This document shows, piece by piece, positions 39,001 through 51,000 of a stretch of 64,000 nucleotides of DNA. The stretch is from Saccharopolyspora shandongensis. GTDB taxonomy: Bacteria > Actinomycetota > Actinomycetes > Mycobacteriales > Pseudonocardiaceae. The stretch is taken from the NCBI RefSeq assembly GCF_900106995.1, contig NZ_FNOK01000055.1:1-64000 (forward strand), in the 5' to 3' direction. The position numbers and the translations under genes were made by a program. The notes under the pieces were generated by a model. The model worked only from the letters and a program-made list of their open reading frames with translations. It was not told the DNA's origin and did not search any database. Position 1 is the first letter of the stretch. Each line of letters opens with the position of its first letter.

Positions 39001-42000
39001 ATCAGTGGCATCAAGATGTCCAGCCGTCCGGACAATGTCGATGACCGCTTCGTTTTCGGTGATTACGAATGGCGGCGCTTCGAGGTCAACGGGCGTGGGG
39101 TTCAGGAGTTCACGTTCAAGGCGCATCTGAAGGAAGACGAGTTCCTGGCGCCGTTCCGAGAGCGCGCGGAGCGTGAACTTCGGCTTGCCGAGGAGGCATC
39201 GGATGCCGCCGACGATGCCACCGTCGCCGTCCAGCGTCTCGAATGGCAACTGGATTCCTCGCCGGAAAACGCCGCCGTGCTGGCCCGTGCGCAGGACGAC
39301 GCCGATGCTGCCCGGCGCCGGGCCGACGATCAGTGGGAGAAGGCCTACGAGGCTGGCATGGAGCTCGACCAGCGGCAGCAGCTGATCGACGATGTCAAGC
39401 GGCGTGCCGCCGGTGCGGCGGACGAGGTGTTCAACCAGGGCTACCGGATGCCACGTTCCGGCGACCAGTTCCACTTCCGGCTCGAGTTCGTCGATGACCC
39501 GGCGCAGGCACGCCAATCGATCCGTCTCCACACCGATCCGAGCGGCCGTACGAATCAGCTTGCCTGGAACCCGTACACGGCCGATGACTCGACGTTCGCG
39601 CACGAACTCGGGCACTGGTTCGGTCTCCCTGATGAGTACCGCCAGTTGGGGAGCTACCAGCGGGGCTGGCGGCAGGCGGCGGACGGTGTGCGGCTGCCGG
39701 AGTACACGGTCCGGACGCATCTGGACACCGATTCGCGTCTGGGCCCGCTTCGGGATGAGGTGGACACTGATGAGCGGTGGGCCGCCGAAGCGACGGCGGA
39801 CGCGGTGCGCGAACCGCATGACGCGAGGCTGCGGGACGAGGCACAGCAGTTGCGGGCGAAGGCGGACGAGTCGAAGCAGCGGCTCGCCGACGCCGAGCGG
39901 GAGATCGATGAGCTGAAGGCCCGCGCGACCGGCGCGGTCTCGGACTTGTTCGATCCCGAGGAGATGCACCCGGACTCGCGGTTCTTCGTCAATCTGGAAT
40001 TCACCGACGTCTGGGCGGACTCGCATTACAGGGTCAACCTCGTGGAGAAGTCGGCCGGCGATCCGAGAGCCTGGGACACCCGGGCCGGCAGGTTCGCCCT
40101 CGCCGGTAGGGTCGGTCTCCACCTGGGGTTGGAACTCGAATTCCTCCAGGCATTGCGGCGGGGCGAGGCCGGTGACATGCAGGCGCGCCCGAAGGCCGAC
40201 GACCGGCTGATCTTCAACCGGGCCGATCCGCCGATGCCCACCGACATCACGACCGGTGAGCCGCATCGCCCGCAGAACTCTTACATCGCCGATGACGGGT
40301 TGATGGGCACCCAGGCGGCGGCGTTCCTGCCACGCCACCTGTGGCGGATCGAGGACCACGCGATTTCGCAGGGGCTGCGCCCGGATATGGCGGTGCCGGG
40401 CCCGCAGCGCCGGGCGAGGACGCTGGATCATCTGCTGACGCGGGACACCGTCGACGAGGGCGCGGTGCTGGGCGAGCTGGCTGCGCTGCGCGGGGACCCG
40501 GCGGCGGTCCAGGAGGTGCGGGCCGCATACCTGGCGAACACCGGAAAGACCCTGGACACCGTCCTGCGCATGGCGCTCGGCGACGACGGTCACCAGCGCG
40601 CAGTGCAGCAGCTGGAGACGCGTGACACCGCGCGCCCGGCGGGCACCGAGAATTTCCGGGAATCCGCGCAGGCGGACGAGCGTGCGAGCAACGTCGACGG
40701 CCGCGACCTCGACTGGGCCGCCGTGGTCGCTCTGGACCTGGACGATGTGCTGATGGGGGAGTTGCCTTCGTCGGAGAACGAGCAGGAGGCGTCTTCGGTT
40801 CGGTTGACGCCTGAGGTGCTGCATGATGCGGCGAACAGGCTTCGGGAGGCCGAGCCGCCGCGGCCGCCGCGGACGGACGCGGACAAGCAGGTTTCCGAGG
40901 ACCTGCGCAAGGCGGGAAGGGACCTCGCGGCAATCGAGGCGTGGGTGATGCTGGCGCCATTGGTGAAGGATTTCCGGGCCAAGTACCCGAGGACGTGGGA
41001 AAGTGTCAGGCTGGTCGTCGTCCATGCTGCGGCGGGTACGGACGCGGCGCTGCAGTTGCTCACTGAGTGGGGCCTTGTGTTCGAGGGGCAGCGACGGAGT
41101 CGGGATGATGTCGCGACGTTGCTGGCCGACTTGATGCGGCGTATGAGCGAGTTCCCCCCAGGCCCCGAAGATAAGCTCACGGAGGATCAGCGGAGGCTCG
41201 TCTCGTACCTCGCCGAAGGCATGAGCGAGGCGCAGATCGCAAGGCGACTGCGGTGGTCGCGGAATCGCTTTGTCGACCAGCTCGAGGGTCTGAGGAAGGA
41301 TCTGGGCCTCAGAAACCCTGACCAGGTCGTCAAGTGGGCATACGACCAGGGATCGTCGGCGGGTAGCGGGAGGCTGGATTTCACGTCGGAGTCGCTGCGT
41401 AGGGCAAGGATCATTCTGCTGGCGGCCGAGCCGAGGCCGGCGCGGTCGGAGGCGGAGAAGCGGATCCTCGCTGATCTGGACACGGCGTCAGAGGCGGTCA
41501 AGGATGCCTATGAGCGCAGCGAACCGGCGCGGCGGATGGCGGAGAGTACGTGGGCCGATATCTCGGTGCTCGCTCGCCATGTGGTGGCGGGCACGCCGGA
41601 GGCGCTGGAGCTGATCAAGGGGTTGGAGCTGGCAGAGTTGGTGGTCAGCACAGTATTCGCTGACGGCACGGTCGAGGAGAGGATCAGGGTCTTCGCTGCC
41701 GAGCTGGTTGACCAAGTGGTGCGTCTTGTGCAGGAATCCGGCGGCTCTGGCGATAACGCCGGCGAGGTGAAGCGTAAGGGTAAGGGTAAGGGTTCCGAGG
41801 AGATTTTGGGGGTTGCGTTAGCGGCCGAGTTCCGGGCTCATCCGAATGTGTTGTGGGAGTGGGAAAAGTGGATGGGTCAGGCTCGTGACGCTGTCGATAA
41901 GGATGGTGTTAAGTCGCAGGCGTCGAGCCGGGGTTCGTTCTTGAATTATCTGTCTTCTGCGCGGAAGATTCTTGGTTCGGGTTCGGGTTCGGGTTCGGGT

Positions 42001-45000
42001 TCGGGTTCGGGTTCGGGTTCTGGTGCGGCGGGGTGGGTCGTGTCCCTGTCTGAAAAGTACATGTTCATTCCGGATGCTGCGGCACCGGATGCTGCGGTAT
42101 CGGATGGTGAGAGGTCAGCAGGGGATCGAAAGCGCTTGAACTGGGACTCTGCGCTGGAAAAGCCTATGGTCAAGTTGTTGGCGGAGATCGTCAAGGCGCC
42201 TCGGGGTTTCATTCCGACGGCGGAGGTCGAGGAGCAGTACAGTGGAAAAATGATGCAAAGGGTCTCTGAGATCAATGGGTTGTTGCGGGCGAATAGTGCG
42301 GGTCATATCTTTGTTGTCAATGACGACGTGCGGGGTAAGGGGTTTATATATACGTCTGGTGAGGCGGGGGATCGGTTGTTGTCGAGGGCCGAGGTCCCGG
42401 ATGTCGATCGCACACAGTTGCGGCGCGATCGCCGGCGGGATGGGTGGGAGCTGTTGGTGGGTGACGACTGGCGGGTGTGGTTGAGTTCCGGTGCGGGGCA
42501 GTTGTTGTCGGACCTGCAAGAGGGCCTGACGCGGGTGGGCGAGTCGTCGACGTCGGCAGTGGACGAGCTGAACTGGGTCGGCGCCAAGACAGGGGTGGGG
42601 AACCTGGTCGCGTCTGTTGGCGGGAATCTGCGGCTGGAGCCGGCCTGGAGTGAGGCTGAGGCGAAGCTGACCGAGTTGGATGAACCGAAGCTCGGTGAAA
42701 AGAACTACCGCGGGCAGAAGCGGGCGCGGGACACGCGGGGGCTGACGGCGCCGGAGGGGTCGCTCTCCGACAAGCGGCAACGGCGTGCCGCGGAGAGCCC
42801 GGTGCAGTTGGAGTCGTTCAATCAGATTGACCGCGCGGCTGACGCGACGCCGGAGGAGAGGCTGGAGGAGTTCTATCGGGCGAATCCGAGCCGCCCCATA
42901 CCTAAGCGCATTCTGCTGCAGGGGGCGAGGCTAACAGATAAAATGTTCAAGCCCACGAACGCTGCGGTCCAAAAGCGTTTGGATAGCGAGGGGATCGATG
43001 CGGAGGGCTGGATTGTCACCGAGAAACGTGGTGACGAGACGGCTTATCTGTATATGCCCAAGAAGTCGGTGGCCGTAACGGGGCACCGGTTCACCGCGGC
43101 CGACTGGGGGAAATTATTAACGGCAGGCTTGTTGGAGATGCTGCATTTCTTCGCGAAGGCGCCGGGACAGGAGTTCTCCCGTACCGAGCTTCGGGAGGGT
43201 ATCTGGGGCTCGAACTCTGACGATTACACAGAGCGGGCTGTTGATACAAGAATCGTCAACGTCAACAAAGTGTTGAGGCAGCATGGTGCCGGGATCATTG
43301 TTTCGCACACGACCCGAAAAAAGGGTGGCGGTGAGATTTCGTGGCGGTACATGACGACCGGTGCGCCAGGGGATCGGCTGGTTGATCCGTCCACGATCGA
43401 AGATCTGACGACTAGGGTGCGGCCCCGCGGGAATTCGCCGCGGGCTGAGGGTTTGTTGATGAAGACGTCTGGGTGGTGGGGGTGGTTGGAGCGCGATGAA
43501 TTCGAGGTGATGCGTGCGCTGCTGGACGCCCAGCCGGGTAAGGGGTTGATTCCTGATGGTCCCACGCCAAAACGACGGGCGGGGATCAGGAATCAGTTGA
43601 ACGTGGTCCTGGAACCCCGGCCCGACCCGGGTGTGCCTGGAGGGGAATCGGTGGTTTCGGGTCGGGTTGAGGTTGACCGCAAGCTGGGGATGATGTTCGT
43701 TCCGGGGCCGGGTGCGGAGGAAGTGAAACTGGTGGTGGCGGGGGATTCGTGGGTGGGGGGTGTGTGGACCAGGGCGCGGGTGCTGTCGGCGGTGCGGGAT
43801 GAGTCGGGGCTGGAGCGACCGGGCGGTGGTGAGGTGGCGGATCGGATCTGGGGCGAGTTGCGTTCGGTGAGCGGGGTTGACGCCGCTCAGGCCTTGGTGG
43901 GCGAGTCGGGGGAGGTCCTTGATGGGGTGGCGCGGGTGTTGTGGCTTCGGGCTAGTCGGGGCGAGGCCGCTGAGGTGGTGTTCAAAGAGATCCTGGCTGG
44001 TTTGGTGGCTGAGCAGGCGGCCGCGGGGGCACCGTCACAGGTGCAGGAACAGGTGCGGGGATCGGCTGAGGCGGGGCAGCGTTGGACGGGGCCTGGCTGG
44101 ACCTCGGCGCGGGTGTTGTCGGCGCTGGACGACGTGTCCGGATTGCCGCCGGTGGACAGCTTTTTGTTTCCGGTGTTGATCAGCGGGCTGTTGCCGGAGG
44201 AACTCACCAGGGCCGAGTACGACGCTGTGGCGCGGATCGTGTCGCATCGCAACGGTCATGGCGAAGAGCTCACCGCCGTGGTCGACGAGATCGTGAGCGG
44301 TCTGGCCGCCGGGCGGGAACTGGCCGGCCAGCAAATGACGGTTCCCGATCAGGGACAGGCGGCCGGGTTCGGTGCCGACGCCGGCGGTAGCGCGGTCACC
44401 GGCGATTTCCCAGGCGATCCTGGGGTGGGGCCGTCCGGGCCTCGTGTCGGTGGGCCGGGGCCGGGTGAGGCCACGGGCGAGTGGTCTGGTTGGCCGGAGA
44501 CGCCGGGGCCGCGGCTGCGGTGGGATCGGGATCTGGTTTTGGGGATGGCGGCTCGACTGGCGGCTGGGGACCGTCGTCGGTCCGAGCCGGAGGATGCGGT
44601 TCTGGCGGATGCGGTGCGGGCGGCGTATGAGCGGTTCGACGAGCCGGCGGAGAGTTCGGCACAGCGCGGTCTCGAAACCCGGAAGTTCTTGGGTCGTCGT
44701 GATTTGGCCGATGCCGTCCAGGTGATCGCCGCGCATGCCTGGAAGGGGCGTGCGGAGGTGTGGTCGTTCTTGCCTCCGACGTTGCCGCGTGATCTGAACG
44801 CGTTTGTGCGAGCGATGGCGAACGTGGTCGCGCAGGACGTGAAATGGGCGATGGGGGATCCGGTCGCGGCCGCACACATGGGAGCCGGCGACGAGGGGCT
44901 GAAGCATGAGCTCGTGATTCGGCGGGCGGTCGGCCAGGTCTTGTCCGGTTTGAGCGAGGTGGCCCGGAAGTTCACGGATCTGGACGGTCTCCCCGCCGAC

Positions 45001-48000
45001 GTCCGGCAGGAGCGCACGACGCAGTTGGCGGCGGCGCGGCAGGCGGTGCGGGAGGGCATCGATGCGGCGGAGCTGTTGGACAATGGCTTGACTTTGGAGC
45101 AGGTCGCGCTTGTAGTGGCGGATCAGGTGGATCCGTCGCGTGCGGAGGAGTCCGCGGGCGAAGCGGTGCAGCGGTGGGCGCAGGCGTTGTCTGTTGGCCC
45201 TCCGGAGTCCGGGCAGGCCGGGGATGTGCACGCCGTTGAGTCGGAGTCGCCGGGGGCTGTTCCCGCACCGGGCGATGCGTCCGATGCGCTGGATTTGCGA
45301 GACATGGATCCGGACAAGGCTCCGGATCGGGCGAGATTGCGGGATGACTGGCTGAACGACGAGGAGCATCCGCGGAGCCTGGACCCGGGGGATGCGGCCG
45401 CGCGGCGGCGGTGGGAAGCGGCACAGGACCTGCATTTCGCGGACGACAACGAGCGCACGCGGTGGCGCGACGGGCTGGAGTCGTGGGCGGCCAAGCTGGG
45501 GACGCGTGAGGCCTCGCAGGCAGTGGTGCCGCCGTCGAGCCAGCCGATTCGAGGATTGCCTACCCCGGCGGAGACGCTTGGCAGGCAGGCTTTCGACATG
45601 GACTTGCTTCGGCCGGAGGAGGGGTGGACGGCTGAGTTTGTGGTGCGGAAGGCGAACGAGTGGAAGGGGCGGTTCGAGGAGGGTGCGTGGTCGCGTGCGG
45701 TGGGGCTGGTGCGGGATGCGGCGCCGGGTTCGCTTGGCGGCCGTGAGTGGGCCGATAGCCCGGTGGGTGCGGATGTGGCGAGGATCGCCGCCATCGCGAT
45801 GTCGTGGACCGGTCGACCTCTGTCGGATGCGGCGCGGTCCTATGCGGACGAATTGGTCCGGGAGATCGTCACCGATCTGCTGGGGTTGCCGAACCCGCCG
45901 GTAGTGACCCGGGATGCGTTCAGCCGGGAGGAGGCGCTGCGGTGGGTCGCTGTCAATGACGGGTTCGCGTCGCGGGTGGCGGGGTTGGCGCACCATGCGG
46001 GCGGGTTGCGGCACCACGAGGACTACTTCTACACCTGCGTGCTGGCCACGGCTGCGGCGTACAACTCGCGCAAGCGGGGGGAGTTGTACTCCTTCGGCCC
46101 GACGACGCAGCGGGAGTTCAAGGAAAAGGACGTCAGAGAGGCGTTCAAGATCCCTCGATTCGATCGCTACGACAACAAGGCCGGTCTGCTTCGGCGACTG
46201 GACCGGCTGCCTGACCGGTATTCCGGTCTGATTCTCATCGAGAACAGCGAAAAGCCCAACGAAAGCCATCTGATCGAAGTGCGGCGGACCCTGCGCGGGC
46301 GGCTGCACATCATGGACAGGCGGACGGGGCTTCCGGCTGAGTTGCCCGACGGCAAGAAGGGTCAGTACACCTTCAAGCTCGCCGAGATCGTCGAGAGCAG
46401 ACTCACCGACGGGCTCGTCGAGCTGGACGGGCTCCAACCGGCACCCGTCGACCGGCCCGATCCCGGCTCGCTCGTGCGTGAGATCGGCGAGGGCATGCGG
46501 GACAAAGCCCGGCCCGGCTACCTGCAGACGGTGAAGGCAATGCTGAACAACGAGATCAGCTTGACCAGGATCGTCAGCTTGGGCATGGATTTCGACCAGG
46601 TGGCCGGGATGATCGAACGCCGCTATTACGTCCAGGCCGCGTCGCAGGTCAAACCGATCGACGAGATCGTGCGGGATGTCCTGCGTGACCTGAAGGTCAT
46701 CAAGCACCGGTCGCCGAGCCTGCCGGAGCCGGTGGACGTGCCGATCAACGACGAGGCGCGCGACCCGGCTGCGGCAGCGGGGACAAGGCCGTGGCTGTAT
46801 GGGATCGAGCTGTTCGAGAAGATGCACGCGGATGTGCGGCGCGGTGAGACGCAGCATGTGCTTGCCGACGGGACGGTGGGCGTGCGGACCTACCGGGTCG
46901 TCGCTGCGGGAGCTGCCGAGCAAGCCGCGAACAGGGTGGGCGAGCAGGTTCGTTCGGGATTCGCTTACGCGCGTGCCGTTTACCTTGCCGGATGGCCGAA
47001 CCCGGAGGAGCTGCCGGCGGAGACGGACATCGACGTCGTCACCGACGTGGCGGAGCATGAGGTGCTGCCGTCGCCTGGCGCCGAACGGGTGAGGATCTCG
47101 GTCCACGAGGACAGTCCGGCGCTGCGCTCGGTTGCTCGAATGGTGTTCGCCGAGTTCAGTTTGATGCGATTGCAGGTGTTGAACCTGCACCCGAATCTGG
47201 TGGCGAGGGACGCCCTGCAGCGGCACGGTGGGGACATCCGGGACGGTTCCGCTGTCCGTGCCACGGTCAAGGAGATGGCGCACGACCTTCAAGCGAGTAA
47301 GGCGGACGTGGTGGCGGCCTATGCGCCAGAGATCGTCACGTTCGAGGAAGAAGGTGATGCCGAGCTCACCGGCGAGAACGCCGAGACGGCGTACAACGTC
47401 GGCAAGGCCTGGTTCGACAGGGCCTTCGTGGACCACCGAGAGCGTGACGGGTCAGACGAAGCTTGGAGCGCGAGGTCGGGTGACGGGCCGGTCACGGGCG
47501 GCGAGAGGCGGAATCCGCCACGGATCTTCCTGAATACCTATGACAACGCGCGCCGGGGCGGTCGCAGCGGCGGAGAGATCAAGGCGGAACGGGTCGTCGC
47601 GTTGATGCGTGAGGCGGTGAGCGACGCGCGCCGGATGGCCCTCGAAGCCGGGTTGCCGCCGGCCGATGTTCCGCACCCCTGGGATGTCCCGGTGACTGTG
47701 ATTTCGACGAACCCGGCGCTGTTGCCAGGCGAGTCGTTGGGTCGTCAGCGCAGGCAGGTGCAGATCGTGCTGGGCGAATCGACGCCACTCCCCGAGACCG
47801 GACAGATCAGTACATGGCTGAACGACCAGCCGGAGGAGTTGCTGTCCCCGGATGAGCCGAGGACAGCAAGCGAGCGGGCGTTTCCTCGGCTGCCAGATGA
47901 TCCGGTAGTGAACGAGAAACATAAGCTGTTGGTGGTGCTGCGCACGGATCAACCCGGGGAGGTCCAACCCGATGAGGTTCGCGAGGGCATCCGTGACGCG

Positions 48001-51000
48001 CTGGAGTTCCAGAGGTTCTTCCACGGGCGTGATGCTTCGCCGTTCACCGACTTCGAGCCGATGAAGAGTAGAGGCATCGAGGGGCTGGCCCAGAGCATCG
48101 AACGAGTTCGTGGCGCGGGCCCTGGCGCGTTGTCGTTCCTGGTCGGTTATCGCGAGCCGTTCCGGGGTCACGTCTGGGTCCTGGTCAACCTGGGTCGGGA
48201 CGACGAAGGCGACCTGGTGTACATCGTCGATCCTTCGAGCGGGGACAAGTTCCGGGTGCGGAACCTGGAACGGGTTCCCCAGAAGCAAATCGTGGACGTC
48301 GTGGAAAACGGGGCCATGGTTCAACGCGAGGAGTGGGGGTATGCGTTCCGTTCGGTGACGGTGACCGACCTGGTCGCGGAACCGGAGAAGGAGAACAGGG
48401 GCGGGGCCGGCGGGAAGGATGCCGACGGTCACGATCGCCCCGCGCGCTGGGTCCTCAAAGAGCGGCGATGGGAGATCAAGGAATCCCGTCAGTACAGCTT
48501 CGACTCCAGGATGCGGATCGAGAAGATCTCCGAGACGAAGACGGTGACGTCGCAGAACCCGCACGGGACGGGCAACCCGGTCACCCGCGAGAAATGGCCG
48601 GAGAACTCACTTCCTGGCCTCGATTCGATCTACGAGGTTGCTCTCGACGCGCGGGAGAACCCGGTCGACGTCTCAAGGCCGCCGATGTACGCCGGGCAAT
48701 TCACCCACACACCCGACGTCGCGCCGTCCAGGTTCGGCTTCGAGACAGTCATGGCCGAGGGCGGAGTCGAAGCGCTCAGGGCGTTTGAGAGCCACACGGG
48801 GAAGTCGGCGGATCTGCTCACCCGGCACACGCTGGAGCAGTTCGGGACCGGCGGAGACGGGGTGCGGCAGGTGCTCCAGCGGATGATGGTGGCCAAGGAC
48901 AGGGATCCGCGGAACCGCGACGCTTTCACCGTGATGTTGGTGCGTGGGCTCGAGGAGCCCAGTCCGGAGGCCGAGGCGGAGATGGTCCGTCGCAACAAGC
49001 TGCCTGGGCTGGCACTGGCACGCGCATACGTCGTGCGCTTCGACGGCGACGAGCTGACGATCGTGGACCCCCGGACCGGGGTCGTGGTTTCGCCGGCGGA
49101 CTTCGGCTACGCCGGCGTGATCGAGGCGGTCGGTATCTCGGTGTCCACGCTTGTGGCGGACCCGGTCGACGCCGACGGCGAGTACGTCAGCCCACCGGAG
49201 AAGCCCGGTGACGCCGGGAATTCCGGTCCGCGAGTGGGCGGCGGGCCGGGCGACGAGCCGGTGACGGAGGGCGATGCTAATCGGCCGTTCGGTGCCGGAC
49301 CGTCGGGCTCGGGCGGGAGATCCGGGTTGCCGACCGACGTGACAGGCCCCAACCGCCGGGGTGGTGTGAGGGCGGGGAGTTCGCGGGAGGCCGGCGAGAG
49401 TTCTGCACAGCAGGACTCGCGGGCGGAGAAGCGGAAGCAGCAAGAGAAGACAAAATACGCGAAGCAGTACCAGAAGAGAATGGCTGCCACCAATCAGTAT
49501 AAGAAGTTGGAGGCGAAGGAGGAGTTGACTCCGGGGGATGCGGAGGAGCTGGTGGAGCTCTGGCCGACGGTGGGGCAGTGGGAGCAGAACAGGAAGACCC
49601 AGAACGCGAATTACTACAAGAGGAGAAAGGCTGCCACCGATCGGTTTGCGGAGTTGGAGGCGAAGGAGAAGCTGACTCCGAAGGAGGGGGAGGAGAATCT
49701 GACTCCGTTGGAGGCGAAGGAACTGGCGGACCTCCGGCCGATGGTGGCGCATTGGAAGCAGCAAGGTGAGGCAAAGGAGGCGAATCGGCGCCAGAAGGGA
49801 AAGACTGCCACCGATCGGCGTGCGGACTTGGAGGCGAGGGAGCGGCAGGGGCAGCTGACTCCGGGGCAGCAGGACGAGCTCAGATTGCGGCGGGAAATAG
49901 CAATGGGGGAAACGGAAGTAAATACGTCGAAAACCCGAAGGCGGAGACGGAAAAACGCTGCTGAGGAGATCAAGAATGAGAAGGAGGCGAGGGACAGGCT
50001 GGCGAAAAAGAAGCAGGAGCTGAAGTTGATGCTGGCCCGGGGGGAGGCTGGGTCGGGGCAGATTGCGGGTGTGGGGGCAAGTGGGCAGCAGGACGTTGAT
50101 CTCGGTGCGTCGGTTGATGCGGTGATGGGGGATTCAGGTGGGGATGGGCGGGCTGCGGCATCGTTGTCCGATGTGGGCGAGGGGCAGCAGGCGGAGTTCG
50201 AGGCGTTGCAGGGGTCGGAGGCGGTTTTCCCGGAGGAGTTGGGGGAGACGCAGGGGGAGTTGGACGAGCAGGGGGAGCAGGCGGAGGGTGCGACCCGCGA
50301 TGAGGAGCAGGATCTGCGGGTTGTGCAGCTGTGGGAGTCGCTGGAGCAGGTTGAGTCTTACCTGGCTGACTTGGAGGCGTTGCCGAGTATGGCCGAGGTT
50401 CTGCGGGCGGAGTCGGCGACGTTGCCGTCGCACAATCCGGGTTTGCGGAGGTACTGGGAGGAGACGAAGCAGCGTATCGCGGAGTTGCGGGCGGAGTGGC
50501 GGGCGGAGATCGAGCTTGCCAATGCGGTGGCGAAACCCATCGATGTTGCGGTGGCCAACATGGTTGTGCGGCACACGCACGATGTCATCAAGTTGGCTCG
50601 CAACGATGCTCGCGTGCCCCTGGCGGATGTGGTGGCACTCGTCGCTGCTCAGCACCCCGGCCAAAGCCCCGAAAACCAAGCCCGGGCCATCGAGTTCTCC
50701 CGGACGCTGGCGGAAAAGCTTGACACGCAAGGCAACAGCCTGCGCATCCACGCCGGAGCAGGGAGCTCCAAGCCGGAGCCGGAGTCCGTCGCGGCCGGTC
50801 AGCTGCTGAGCGAGCTGAACGAGGCGACGCTGTCGGACCCGGCTTCCGCCGGTGTGCTGCCCGAACCGGACCTGTTCGGGCTGCTCACGCCCGCCGACCC
50901 GCCGGAGTTCCTTCGCGGTCACGACTACTCGGAGATCACCGCGGGTCAGGGCTTGGACCTGCTGCAGCGTCTCGACCTGAAGCGCCCGGCACCGAACTGG

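Noticed and set aside
38506-41025. Minus-strand frame of 839 codons
   Set aside because: Antisense to the metzincin region, low-complexity translation; a shadow of the real plus-strand gene.
41974-42024. Short regular repeats as a CRISPR array
   Set aside because: The units are 6 bp with no spacers and code for Gly-Ser in frame. No CRISPR array or cas gene was seen in the window.
44035-47436. Minus-strand frame of 1133 codons
   Set aside because: It lies wholly opposite the giant gene, encodes Arg/His/Pro-rich sequence with no domain, and is the usual mirror of high-GC coding DNA. The papain-like domain on the plus strand explains the region.
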